Below are positions 10,785 to 20,871 of a DNA stretch of 64,000 nucleotides, one piece after another. The position numbers and the translations under genes were made by a program. A model generated the notes under the pieces. That model did no database searches and was not told the origin of the DNA. It worked only from the letters and a program-made list of their open reading frames with translations. Source of the DNA: Imbricaverruca yamaguchii (lineage: Eukaryota; Arthropoda; Thecostraca; Neoverrucidae); contig JAOTOL010001215.1 of NCBI GenBank assembly GCA_034440575.1, positions 186,001-250,000 of the forward strand, read 5' to 3'. Position 1 is the first letter of the stretch. Every line of letters starts with the position of its first letter.

Positions 10785-10865
10785 ACATAATCGATCAGTA
10801 CCCCAAGGATAGGTGTCGAACTTCTGTCTAGCCTGCGCTTCTGCCAAGTGAGCCAGGTCAGGAGA
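10785..10865 (-). repeat. Partial duplicate of TM-exon start and acceptor
   Basis: 108 bp upstream (coding sense) of the transmembrane exon lies a degraded second copy of its acceptor and first half. CACTTGGCAG|AAGCGCAGGC is matched to CGGTTGGCAG|AAGCGGCGGC, followed by ACACCTATCC as in the true exon, with a small deletion. It breaks down before the hydrophobic core, so it is probably not used. Confidence 0.82.
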
Positions 10866-10944
10866 CACCAGGTCGGTAAAGACAGCATGTAGCCTGGGCT
10901 ACTATGCACATCAATATTTGTGGCAAACAAATCGCAGAAAACAA

Positions 10945-11125
10945 GATGACACGGGCAGGACCAAACTCATCACATCTTCAAGATGACACGGACAGGGCAA
11001 ACTCATCACATCTTCAAGATGACACGGACAGGGCAAACCCATCACATCTTCAAGATGACACGGACAGGGCAAACCCATCACATCTTCAAGATGACACGGA
11101 CAGGGCAAACCCATCACATCATCCA
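10945..11125. repeat. 36-bp minisatellite, 5 copies
   Basis: Five near-identical 36-bp units (CATCTTCAAGATGACACGGA, then CAGGGCAAACCCATCA) in the intron between the FnIII and TM exons. CATCTTCAAGATG is nearly palindromic. No splice site is included. Confidence 0.94.
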
Positions 11126-11330
11126 ATGCGCGTAAGTAAGGCTGGCAATAAATTGAACGAAACAGTTATTTATTTTGTGAGACCGAATCAAACTATCCTT
11201 TTTTCTGCGTGTTGTCAAGCATGCATATACTTCGTGGGCCAGCCATGTTAGACAAGGCCGCTCCCGAAAGACGACTAAGTGGCCGAACAGGAGGAACTAC
11301 ACTTCAGCTACCGACGCGTGTCGCACGTAC

Positions 11331-11639
11331 CGGCGTCCTGCGAAGTGCGCTTCTCGGGCACGTTGAGTGTGAACCCGTCCAGGGTGACTGGCTGGCTGCG
11401 GCCGCGGCCGTTGGCTGAGTACAGCTCCAGACGCAGCTGCAGGCCGGCCGGTAGCTGCGTCACCGAGAAGTCGGGGAACGGCCGCGTCACGTTACGCACC
11501 AGCCGCCGGCCGGCCACTGCGTACAGCTCGGCCACGAAGAACTGCGGCAGGCCGCCGTCGAAGCCGGCCGCACACTCCACCTCCAGCGACTCGAACGTCT
11601 GGGCGACGAGCGTGCAGTTGCGGAGCCGCTCCGGCCGAC
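11331..11639 (-). CDS. side-like: Fibronectin III exon of Sidestep-like gene
   Basis: The acceptor CCACCACCCCAG ends at 11640 and the donor GCCG|GTACGT is at 11330; 309 nt, phase 1 to phase 1. The domain begins GRPERLRNCTLVAQTFESLE and continues VECAAGFDGGLPQFFVAELY, with a late LRLELYSANGRGRSQPV. The NCTL...SL.V.C..GFDGGLPQ.F..E pattern is the distinctive FnIII domain of Sidestep proteins, located between the last Ig domain and the membrane. The exon is very GC-rich, as are the other coding exons here. The acceptor region is repeated in the intron upstream. Confidence 0.92.
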
Positions 11640-11935
11640 CTGGGGTGGTGGGAGGTCATGCAAGGTCAGTGCTCAGCAAGGTCTGGAGTGGTGCAACGGT
11701 GCGTCGGTATGCACATGTGTCGACCCGAATCGACCTGGACCTGGTCGAGGCAGGTCCTGTGGTGGTGGGAGATCACGGGAGGTTCGGTCAGGTAAGCGGT
11801 CCGCGCGGCCTGGGGTGGTTGGAGGTCAGGCCAGGTCAGTGATCTGTGGGATCTCGAGTGGTGGGAGGTCACCGTAGTCAGATTAGAGGTCAGCGGGACG
11901 TGTGTGGTGGGTGGTCAAGCTAGGTCAGCATAGCC
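11640..11935 (-). repeat. Degenerate acceptor-containing repeats before FnIII exon
   Basis: On the coding strand the acceptor region TGACCTCCCACCACCCCAG recurs as TGACCTCCAACCACCCCAG, TGATCTCCCACCACCACAG and a more decayed TGACCTCCCACCACTCGAG, spaced irregularly by about 60-115 bp. The lowest-coordinate copy is the acceptor used by the FnIII exon. Confidence 0.75.
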
Positions 11936-12054
11936 TGCGGCTTAAGATATCCAACAAAAGCTCGTTATCATGAAGTGGAAGATATCAAATTCAGTGCACC
12001 CACCTAAGCCAAAACTATGTCTCCTTAACCCGTCTTTCCGGTCAAATCCTCACA

Positions 12055-12855
12055 CCGCGTCTCGCAGGGGGGGGGGGTTGAAGACCTCCCGCTTCTAAAA
12101 TCCAAACTAAGCATCGCACAAAAACGAAAGATATGTCATCGGAAAGCGCTCGACGAGTAGGGTCCGGATCCACCAAAAAAATCAACAAAAGTGACGTCAT
12201 CAGGGGGCTAGATTTTCATGAGTTTTCACGACTTACATCGTGTTTTTGACTCTGGGGAGTTCATTTTGGGGATACATGAAAAACAACATTTATTTGACTG
12301 AGAAAAGGACAGCGAAATCGACGAGGGCTATATTTTTTGGGGCCCCCAAAAATACAAATTCCTTTTTTTTTGAAATTTCAAAATTTTCAGTTTTCAAGTT
12401 TTATTTCATTTTCCCTTTCCAATGAGTAGAGCAGACCGAGAAACGTTGTTGGAAGTCAACTCGCTCTGATAAAAAATGCTTACTTTAGCCAGAATCATGC
12501 ATTTGAACTGCAATATGGCAAATACACAAAATTTGTATGTAATCAGAAAAAAAATTAACTTGTACGTTTTGTTGCATCTGTAAAGATAAGCAAACGCTGA
12601 ACGTTTCATTAACATATCTGTATCCGTTAAAGCGTGACGACTGGTTTAACTTCTTGGACGTGACCTCACTTACCTTGACTAACTCGTTGACTCCAGATGA
12701 CCTGACCTAGAAATTTGGATCAGCATGTCAAATTGATGTGGGAAAAGGTATGCCAAATTTGCCCGAGATGCCGCGCGTCGTTCGTCTGCTATCCGGGAAA
12801 AACCTGAGGAGGGGGGGGGCGGGCGGTTGAAGACCCCCGAGACGGGACGGGTTAA
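12055..12855 (-). mobile_element. Non-autonomous repeat A, copy 1
   Basis: An element of about 0.8 kb that matches 24358-25112 and 50383-51183 in the opposite orientation. Shared blocks include AGTGACGTCA, a GAGCGCTTTCCGA-like block, and the AGGTCATCT...GAGTTAGTCAAGG region. The ends carry GTCTCG next to a G/C tract and TTGAAGACC/GGTCTTCAA, suggesting short imperfect inverted termini. No coding capacity. It lies in the intron between Ig5b and FnIII. Confidence 0.75.
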
Positions 12856-13014
12856 GCTGCGTACCGTACATAAAAGAACGCGACATCGCTGTCTAAAATG
12901 TCTTCCTGATTGGCTGCATCGTGCATTTTCCTGATCCGTGCGTGCCAGGCGTGAGGGTATGCTCATAGACGAGATACCCAGGGGCGTCAAGTGGGTGCCA
13001 GATGGTGTACTCAC

Positions 13015-13150
13015 CCACGGCCGTCACTTGGAAGGCACACGGCGCGACCATCCGACCGATATCGTTGTCGGCCTGACACAGCAGAGTTCCATAGTCCGCC
13101 GATGTCTTCGGTGTGTAATACGCGCGGCTCTCCAGGCCTCGGGAAGTGAT
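13015..13150 (-). CDS. side-like: Ig5 second-half exon of Sidestep-like gene
   Basis: The acceptor TTGTCGACAG ends at 13151 and the donor GTGG|GTGAGT is at 13014; phase 0 to phase 1. It encodes SRGLESRAYYTPKTSADYGT, then LLCQADNDIGRMVAPCAFQV. DYGTLLCQADNDIG is the Ig F-strand (D.G.L.C.A.N..G), and the PCAFQV end is typical of the last Ig domain of Sidestep proteins before the FnIII domain. An acceptor duplicate lies 76 bp upstream. Confidence 0.9.
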
Positions 13151-13250
13151 CTGTCGACAAACGTCACACATGGGATCTCGGCACGGGGTTGTGACACGTG
13201 TGGCTCTCCAGACAGCGGGAGGTGATCTGTCGACAGATGTGGTACATGCT
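13151..13250 (-). repeat. 76-bp duplication of Ig5b acceptor and exon start
   Basis: The sequence CTGTCGACAG|ATCACCTCCC with CTGGAGAGCC downstream repeats the real border TTGTCGACAG|ATCACTTCCC with CTGGAGAGCC at a 76-bp spacing. The AG is retained in the upstream copy, but it runs into a stop (TGTGTGA) before the real exon in one frame. Confidence 0.85.
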
Positions 13251-13934
13251 ATTTATGTCTTATGTCCGGCACGCATACCAAATCCCTGGTCTGACGTCTT
13301 TTAGAGAAAAATGTTTTATGCCACCTAGAAAACATTATTTCACATGCTTTTGGAATTCGATGCCGTGGTTTTAACAGCTATATTCTATTGTGTACCAAGA
13401 ATGATGTAGTCATAATTTTCCATTTCCATACAAAATTCCAAGATACTTCTAACTTTTCATGCCATCGTAGGTATCATTTATTTTTAATTGCATTATATAC
13501 TTTTTTAGAACTGTTATGGCGTTTGAAGTTCTCGGAAAATCGATCCTAGTCCTCAACCTTATCGAAGCGTACCTCCACGGAAAATGTTTATCTTAACTTG
13601 GGTGTCTAAGGTAACATGCAGTGATGCACCCGCATTGTTTGATCCGAAATAAAACACATTTGCAATGCGTCTCGAATCTTTGTATATACTTCTTGAATTC
13701 TCTCGTATTACACTCAAGAGTGTAAATAAAAATGAGTGAAGCATACTGCCACCCAAATATTATCAGTGTGCACTCAAGTTTGCCGACATTTATCTTTTAC
13801 GTCAAACCAATTTGAAGCTATTCCTGGCACGTTAGGCTCAATATAACTCATCTTATCTCCTTCATTCATTCATGCTAATATAGCTCGATTACATAATTAT
13901 TATCCTTATAAAAAATGCCACCACAGTAAGCACT

Positions 13935-14790
13935 GACGGTGCTGCAGCCCAAAGCAGCACCGCCGCGTGTCATCCTTCGTGCCCTTCTGCATGACACAGC
14001 CTCCCCCTACACAGCAGAACTCTTCGCAATTTTCTCATCATACTCCATCATTTACAGCATACAAACCGAACAAAACATCGTAGCCACTGACACAAAATCA
14101 GTATTAGAAAGCATTACACCCTTCACCAAAAACAAACACCCACCCATCCCCCAAATACCATACATTTACAAACAATTCAACGCCAGACAACGCCCACTTC
14201 TTCTGTGGATTCCAAGCTACATAAACATTCCAGGCAATGAACACGCAGACACCAAAGCCAACATAGCCACAACACTACAACAAACCACACCATGCCCACT
14301 ATCACAATCCGACTACTACCGCACAATACGCCAGGCAATCAACAAACACATTCAACAAACATGGCACACAACAATTACGCAACTACACGAAATACGCTCA
14401 AAACACGAAATCTGGCACACCAGCAACCAAAACACCAGACAAAAAGAACGCACACTAATACGATTACGCTTCGGACATACTGTACTCACGCACTCCTACC
14501 TCTGGTTATTGGCTTTACGACACATCGACCGTCGAGTCATATAGCGTCACCAATCTCTCACGCCGCTTGGTCGTGGGCGAAGAGTGGCGACAGGTGAGAC
14601 TCGAACCCACAACCTTTCGATTGTGAGACGAGCAACTTACCCCTAGGCTACTCGTCCCCGCACTTCTACCTCTTACAACAACTCCCACGATCACAATGCA
14701 CAACATGTCAACGAACACTCACAATTAAACACACCTATCTACTGTCTCAGCTGTACCTCCACTCACCTCTACAAGCCAGCTTTACTCTTC
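13935..14790 (+). pseudogene. I-type LINE fragment, RNase H and 3' end
   Basis: The frame at 13939-14544 contains SPYTAELFAI, DTKSVLES, LLLWIPSYINIPGNEHAD and LIRLRFGHTVLTHSYL. These are the RNase H parts and the C-terminal LRTGHT..T.SYLL motif of LINEs with an RNase H domain (I and related clades). The sequence breaks at 14503, where a SINE is inserted, and resumes at 14674 with LLQQLPRSQCTTCQRTLTIK, the zinc-knuckle-like CxxC end. The 5' part is missing. LINE-C at 43.5-47.4 kb has the same domain layout. Confidence 0.8.
14504..14660 (-). mobile_element. tRNA-derived SINE inside LINE RNase H fragment
   Basis: The minus strand reads GGGGACGAGTAGCCTAGGGG with a B box GGGTTCGAGTC. The T stem GTGGG/CTCAC pairs, but the anticodon stem does not close, so this is a SINE head and not a working tRNA. 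The end is GTCGTAAAGCCAATAACC. It is flanked by CACTCCTACCTCT (14491-14503) and CACTTCTACCTCT (14661-14673), a target duplication with one mismatch. Removing it rejoins the LINE reading frame. Confidence 0.86.
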
Positions 14791-15551
14791 TTCGCTTCCT
14801 CTTATTCTCACCACGTTACTCCTCATACTCGCTTATCCCCACCAAAAATAAACACAAATCAGTAACACCGCAATCGCCCAACCGGAATCAGCCGACATCT
14901 CCACGCGGTGGCAGGCTGGCCAAACACACAGACACACGCACACACTTAAGCATTATGACTAAGTTTTGTATATAGAAGTACACACTCAAAGCTGACTTGT
15001 CTCTCTGGATGATGCTCACAATTGTCGATACGACTCTTAGTGGCCTTAGGGAATTATCTGTGTAGACAACTTCTCGCTGGATTTTTTTCTTTGACATGGA
15101 GCGAACATCAAATGGTTGGATAATGCGTTTCAACATTGAGCGCATTATGTGGAAAGGCAATTTCCGTGATTTCTATCTTTCATTCATTTATTTATTTATT
15201 TATTTAACAATACATGTCCTCCACGTGCAGTGGCTGTTACGGACAGTCTGGGCTGAACTCACAGATATTTACAAAGAAAGGATAGATGTGTGGTCAATAG
15301 TGGGAGCAGATGCGCAACAAACATTCGTACAACATAATACAATATCCATATCACTTTCCGCACTGCATACACCGTACTTGCGACACGAGCTATACACGAG
15401 TGGCTTGTATAAGTGATAGGAAAGCGATGGCCTAAAGGTGACTTCGTAGTGTACACATATCCATGTTGTAAGTTTTTTGTGGGACTAGTGTTGTTCGTGG
15501 AGATACGCTAGTGCATGTTTCTTGAAGTTAGACAGCCTCGATGTTTTAGTT

Positions 15552-16199
15552 TCAGTAGGGAAGTTTGTTGTAGTGGAAGACAGACGAGTAGAGAAATCTC
15601 CTGCGGCCAGCCTCTCTGTGTATGGCTGGCAGGCGCAGATGGTCGTCTGCACGTGTGTGACGGCTTCGCAGGGTAGAGTTTGAAGTGATTTCACCGGCAA
15701 TGTGCGTAGGCTCACCCGTCAGAATGATCTTGTGGAGCAAAGTGAGACTGTGGAATAGGTACAGATCAGCTGCAGTGAGGAGACCCAACTCGTTTCGGAC
15801 ATCAGTAATATGATCAAATTTTCGGAGACCTGACACGACTCTAGTGGCGAAGTTAATGATCTTGTCTAGTCTGTGGATATTTGCTGACGACCCGTTCCCG
15901 TAAACAGATATGCAGTATCGGATATTGGATATAACTAGGCTATTGACTATAGTGAAGAGGGTGCTGGTCGGCAGATGGTGACGCAGATGGTTCAGGGCCA
16001 GAAGGAACCCAGTACACTTCTGGACAACAACAGCTACATGGGAATCCCAAGACATGTGGCGATCAAATGTTACCCCAAGGTTCTTACACGAATGTTTCTC
16101 ATCTATCACGGCGTCCCTAAAGCACACTCGTATCGGGGTAATATTGCGCAGATTTTGACGCGATCCGAGAGTAAGAAGCTGGGTTTTGGTCGGGTTCAC
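15552..16199 (-). pseudogene. LINE-A RT C-terminal region
   Basis: This 215-codon frame directly continues the RT segment after a frameshift: NPTKTQLLTLGS, CKNLGVTFDRHMSWDSHV, LVISNIRYCISVYGNGS, and the tail AAGRRRF-like region before another frameshift near 15555. Its last part is nearly identical to the frame at 42987-43170. Confidence 0.85.
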
Positions 16200-16201
16200 C
16201 T

Positions 16202-17095
16202 TCAGCCGTTATCCAGGAAGTAGTCATAGAGTTGGCTCAGGCATGTTTCCATCTGACTTATCAAATTTGGGAGATCAGATTTCCGACCGGAGATGAGGAC
16301 CTGTGTGTCGTCTGCGAACTGGGTGACATGTGCTACCGGGACGTGCAGACTGAGGTCGTTCGAAAAGATGCAATAGAGAAGTGGACCTAATGATGAGCCT
16401 TGAAAGACACCTATGTTGTTTGGGAGAAAGGAGGAGAGATGCCTGTTTCCGTGTCGATCTGAGATCCTAACAGCCTGCGTATGACCTCCCAGATATGCTT
16501 TAAACCAGTCGGTATCGATTCCATGGAGTTGAAGTTTAGTGAGCAGTTTGGTGTGGTCTATTACATCGGAACATTTACTGAGATCCAGAATGCAAAGGAG
16601 AGCTACTTCCGAACGGTCCATTGCTGCTAGTATTTCGTCCGTGACTGAGATAAGGGCGGTTTCCGTAGAGTGGCGTGGTCTGAAGCCGTGCTGAGTTTGG
16701 GCCAGTAGGTGGTTTGAGTTTAGGTAGTGATAGAGTTGTTTCTGCACCACTCTCTCAGTGATCTTGGCGATAACCGGAACCAGTGAGATGGGTCTAAAAT
16801 TAGAGGGATCCGAAGGATCTCCTGATTTGTGAATGGGAGTTACTATTGACTGTTTCCAAGTGGAGGGTATATCAGCTGTAGTCAGGCATGTGTTTATAAT
16901 GTCAAGCAGCACTTCGCCGATAAAAAAGAACAGAAATTTGATGACCTTAATACAGATCCCGTCGGGTCCGCACGCACTTGTGCTTCTCATGTTTATGACG
17001 ATATTGGCTAGCTGTTCAAGAGATATGGGTGATACTTTATAGGAGCTGGTAGAGACGCGCGATAGCCGACAACTGGGAGATGTGTGTTCAGGCAT
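16202..17095 (-). pseudogene. LINE-A reverse transcriptase segment
   Basis: A 297-codon frame with the RT blocks in order: SACGPDGICIKVIK, IPSTWKQSIVTPIHKSGD, NFRPISLVPVIAKITERVV, QHGFRPRHSTETAL, DLSKCSDVIDHTKLL, GVFQGSSLGPLLYCIFSNDL and the active-site FADDTQVL. In the first aspartate block the usual S.AFD is SKCSD, a change in a conserved spot. The frame is lost at 16204 and the thumb region continues in another frame. Confidence 0.9.
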
Positions 17096-17154
17096 GTTTG
17101 CCTGAAGTTTGACTTCTGCTGATATTTTTGGTCCGACACTAACAAAATAATGAT

Positions 17155-18711
17155 TTAGCTGCTCAGGTAGAACCTGAGGTTGTACTCTGTGAGATCCTTT
17201 TTTGTATCAATAATAGGCTTGATAGCACGCCACGCAGCTGATGGGCCTTTTTGAGCTATCTTTCCGCTAATCTCTTCCCTACAGTCAGCTCTAATAGCTG
17301 ATCGAACTTGTCGGTTAAGTATTTTGTAAGTGTTTCTATCTTGTAAGCGCAAGGCTACATTTCGCCGATGCATGAGTTGTTTGGTAGCTTCGCTAACATG
17401 TGGTGCTGTTGGGTTCCGAATTTTGATGTTTCTGAGTGGCAGGTGCTCGTCGAGGATAGGTGTCAGTAATCTCAGCAGTGTGTCCCATTTATCGGTTACT
17501 GAGATGCGACCAGTGACCTGGACCCAGTCGATCTCACCAAGGTCAAGGGTCAGTTCGGAGGTGTCCACTCGTCCGAAAGAACGTGATTTTATCACGGTGT
17601 TAATTGAGGCAGGCCTGTTTACTTTAATTGAACATGTGATAAATTTGTGGGGACTGTAGTGGCAGAAACTCACTTTGGGTCTGTCGACAGAGGTGGGTGA
17701 ATTTGTTATGATGACATCCAATAAAGAGCCTGTGGAGAATGTAGGGCGCTTCACTATCACGGTAAGTGAATAGTTTCTGACGAACTCAAGCAGGTGTGTT
17801 TTGCTGGGGCAATTTGCCGTGTCGAGAAGATTGCAATTCAGATCACCTGCGAGGTAGAAAGTGCCGGTAAAGTTCAGTGTCGCCAATTGAACCTGTCTTT
17901 CGAGCTCAGCGAAGTCAACATTTAAGGCAGGTAGACTGTTACGAGGAGGTCGATAGATTGCCGCCAGAATGAAATACCTTCCGCTTTTACCTTTGACTTT
18001 GGTCCAGAGTGATTCTAATTTGGAGCTCGAGTTTGGAAGCGTAGAAATTTTCAAAACGGTAATAGTAAGCGCTGACTTGGCGATAATCGCCACCCCACCG
18101 TAGCCACTAGAGTCAGGCCGGTCCGCACGTTTTAACTGGTAACCAGGGAAGTTAATGAGACGCGTGGGGGTGCTAGGTCGCAGCCAGGTCTCAGTCACCA
18201 CAGCTAGGTCTAGAGAGTAAGAAAGAAAGTCGTGTTGTAGCTCAAGTAGCTTAGGTTTCATAGATTGGGCATTTATGAGTCCCAGGTGCAGCTGCCCGTT
18301 GCGCTCCTGAACCGTCGCTTTGCTTGTTCCGCCCCGTGATCCCCGTCGTCTGCCACCCCTGGCGCCGCGCGTGCCCCGTCGTGTTTTCTTTGGCGTTGTC
18401 AGGGTAACGCCGACGGTCTGGTTTATCGTTCTGCAGATGCGAGGGTGGTGACTGGCGGGAGTCAAGGTCGCGTAGTTGATGGCGTCGCGTACGGGGCGGC
18501 TGCGTGCGCGTTGCTGACCGGGGGACGTGATGGCGTTGAACATTTGGACCAGGGCGATGGTTAGCAGAAACCTGATGATGTCTGTATGCATGGTAGAGCT
18601 GAAAATGGAAGACCGGTAGAGCTGAAGATGGAAGACTGGTAGAGCTGAAGATAGACGATAGGAGGTAGACGTCACTGTTGTTAGAGTCACAAGAATTCCG
18701 AGCGGCACCAA
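17155..18711 (-). pseudogene. LINE-A endonuclease-containing ORF
   Basis: A 518-codon frame. After a basic N-terminal stretch (KKTRRGTRGARGGRRRGSRG), it shows the APE endonuclease order: LGLINAQSM (N), AVVTETWL (E at the catalytic T-E-T-W motif), GYGGVAII, LAAIYRPPRNS, FYLAGDLNCNLLD (the D-N pair), LLDVIITNSP, and SFCHYSPHKFI where functional enzymes have S.H. It loses frame near 17185, before the RT domain. The start methionine is not certain; an internal ATG at about 18590 is the alternative. Confidence 0.85.
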
Positions 18712-19734
18712 GTCGTCAGTCCAATCAATTTCATCTCAGCTGCAGTGCAGGAAAGAAGACTGGGCACGGGCAGTAGCTGATGCTTGAACTATGGAGAAGG
18801 GCGCTGTTACTTCAGCACACACTCAGTTTGTAGGAGTCCAATCACTGTTGTGTAAACTTTGCGCACGTGTAGCGTATAAGTACGTCGGTTTAGATCACTA
18901 TGCCACTTTTTCTTCTTTTTATTTTTACTCGTACACTTCACTAGTTTGTTCACTTCTTCACTAGAACACTTCTTCACATGTTCACTTCTCACTCAGAGTA
19001 TCACACACCTTGCATACAAAGGCAACGAAGAGGGCGAGGGAAAGGCTGGGGGAGCGACCGAGACGCGTCAGCTCGTGGCGCCGCGCTCAGGACAACTGCG
19101 GCCTCAGCTAGGCTACTGTAATCTAACTATGAACGCGTGCGGCGAATTTTCGGAATAAAGGTCCTTGCCAGAACCACCCGTTCAGTAACATAGAAGTTAC
19201 CCATTTTGAATGTAGACTTCCGGACACCTGTTGCTACTGCTGCTGTTGTGATGACTTCTCACCATGAAGACATATGAACGAGATCGAATTCGAAATGTTC
19301 GTGTGATATTCTCGCTTACGATAAAATTTGTACCACGTCAATAAAAGAGCGCATGACTGGTTTGTGGTTTGAGTTCTTAAGCCATTGGTGTGCTTTTGTG
19401 CTATGTCTTTGGTAAACTTGATTTGAATTTGTCTCAAACTATGCAACTGTCAGCATGTAATTCGTTCCTAAGCCCCAATTTCTCACAAAAAAAAATCCCT
19501 GTAATTGATTGACTTCAAAAATAATATTTGTAGATTGATTAAAGTTACAAAGCATGCACGTTCATTTTTCATCAAACAAATTAAAACCTAGTTATTGTTC
19601 GGGTGGCTTTATGAACCACGGTTTTATTGCTAAGCAAAGTTAGTTGCGTGATGCCTAGTCCCACCACCCGATGCACGAATTCTAGTTCAACGGAATAATT
19701 TTGACCAAAAGTTTAACGTGCCGTCAATGTACCG

Positions 19735-19885
19735 ACACGGCCGCCCAGTAGCTCGTCCTCGGCCTTATCGTGCCAGCTGCCAACTGACCCTCCCAGCCTG
19801 TGCGACTCGAACCCTGTGTTGCGAGGACGGGGAGACCAGTGCAGGCCAGCCTCCAACCAACTGAGCTATCGTGGCGGCATTGGAT
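19735..19885 (-). mobile_element. tRNA-like SINE head or tRNA pseudogene
   Basis: The minus strand has a tRNA-like A box (GATAGCTCAGTTGGTTGG) and B box (GGGTTCGAGTC) about 45 bases apart, within GC-rich flanks unlike the AT-rich surroundings. The region between the boxes is longer than in a normal tRNA without a good anticodon arm, so it is taken as a SINE head or pseudogene. No clear target duplication was found. Confidence 0.6.
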
Positions 19886-20871
19886 TAGATAGCTCTTGGT
19901 GTTAATAACAAGGGCAGGGGATCATCTTATAATATGCGTTGTCCGAAAGATATACCAACACCCCTGCAATTTCGAAATTTTCCTTTTCGTTGCAATTTCC
20001 CTACAACTTTGTACGACTGTCTGAAAAAAAACGCTGTTTCACTATTGGTCCAGACAACGAAATGGTTGCAAAAATTTGAAAGACTTGCCATCGCACCAGG
20101 AATAAATATGATGTTTCTAATTTTGTGATGGATCTGTATCAACAGTTCTTCAGTTGCGTGATATTGATCCGGACAAAGTATAACTCCGCAAACGGTTTTT
20201 CTCGACAAAACTTATGTTCCCCAGTCAATTAAATAGTGTTGTTCTGCATACCATAAACATAAACAGACCGATTCGGCAATCATAAATATTTTGTACCTGT
20301 GATGGGCTTACTGCTGGGAGCTCCGTCGCTGTGGTCTTCCGATAAATGATCCTTGACACCATGCTGGTGATAGTAAAATACAACTATTTCTGCTATCCAT
20401 TACGTCCTCTCAGGATGACTTCCAGGTGAGGAGGAAGAAGTGTGGAAGTGCAAACTTTCCAATCAGCTTCGATGCCACGTCGAAACAAAGAAACAACGAA
20501 ACATTCGGATCAGAAAAGAAGTACTGAATCTGAGATTACTGAACCACCAGCCACCACGCACCGGACTGTCGAGGAAATCAAGCGGATGAGGAGTGACCCA
20601 CTGATGGTGACCACTTTTTCCATACACATACGAAGACGGTTCAGCGGGCAGAAATAGTAACGACAGAGGCCGCCACGTGGGTGATTGGCGAGAAGCGGCT
20701 GCACGGACACACAAGACGGATTTCCTGTAAAATTATATCTTCGCATGAAAATCGGCTCTTATTCGTTCTGCTCTGAAACGGCTTATCTGGAAAGTAGGAA
20801 TATAGTATATACAATATAATGTATAATATCTGGTAAGTCCATACTTACCAGACATTTTCTAAGCATCCAAA

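Larger units (their letters stand above)
15181..18830 (-). mobile_element. LINE-A, CR1/L2-type non-LTR retrotransposon
   Basis: A nearly complete element in antisense to the plus strand: an N-terminal part with APE endonuclease (18711-17155), reverse transcriptase (about 17190-16202), a C-terminal thumb region (16199-15552), and a 3' UTR ending in a TAAATAAATAAATAAATAAA tail at about 15185-15212. At least three frameshifts (near 17185, 16204 and 15555) make it inactive. A 3' fragment of the same family lies at 42985-43491. It inserted in the Ig5b/Ig5a intron in the same orientation as the host gene. The clade is inferred from an RT without RNase H; a Jockey-superfamily relative is possible. 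Confidence 0.88.

Noticed and set aside
14575..14662. Functional tRNA gene
   Set aside because: The T arm pairs but the anticodon stem does not, and the sequence is embedded in a SINE with a tail and target duplications.
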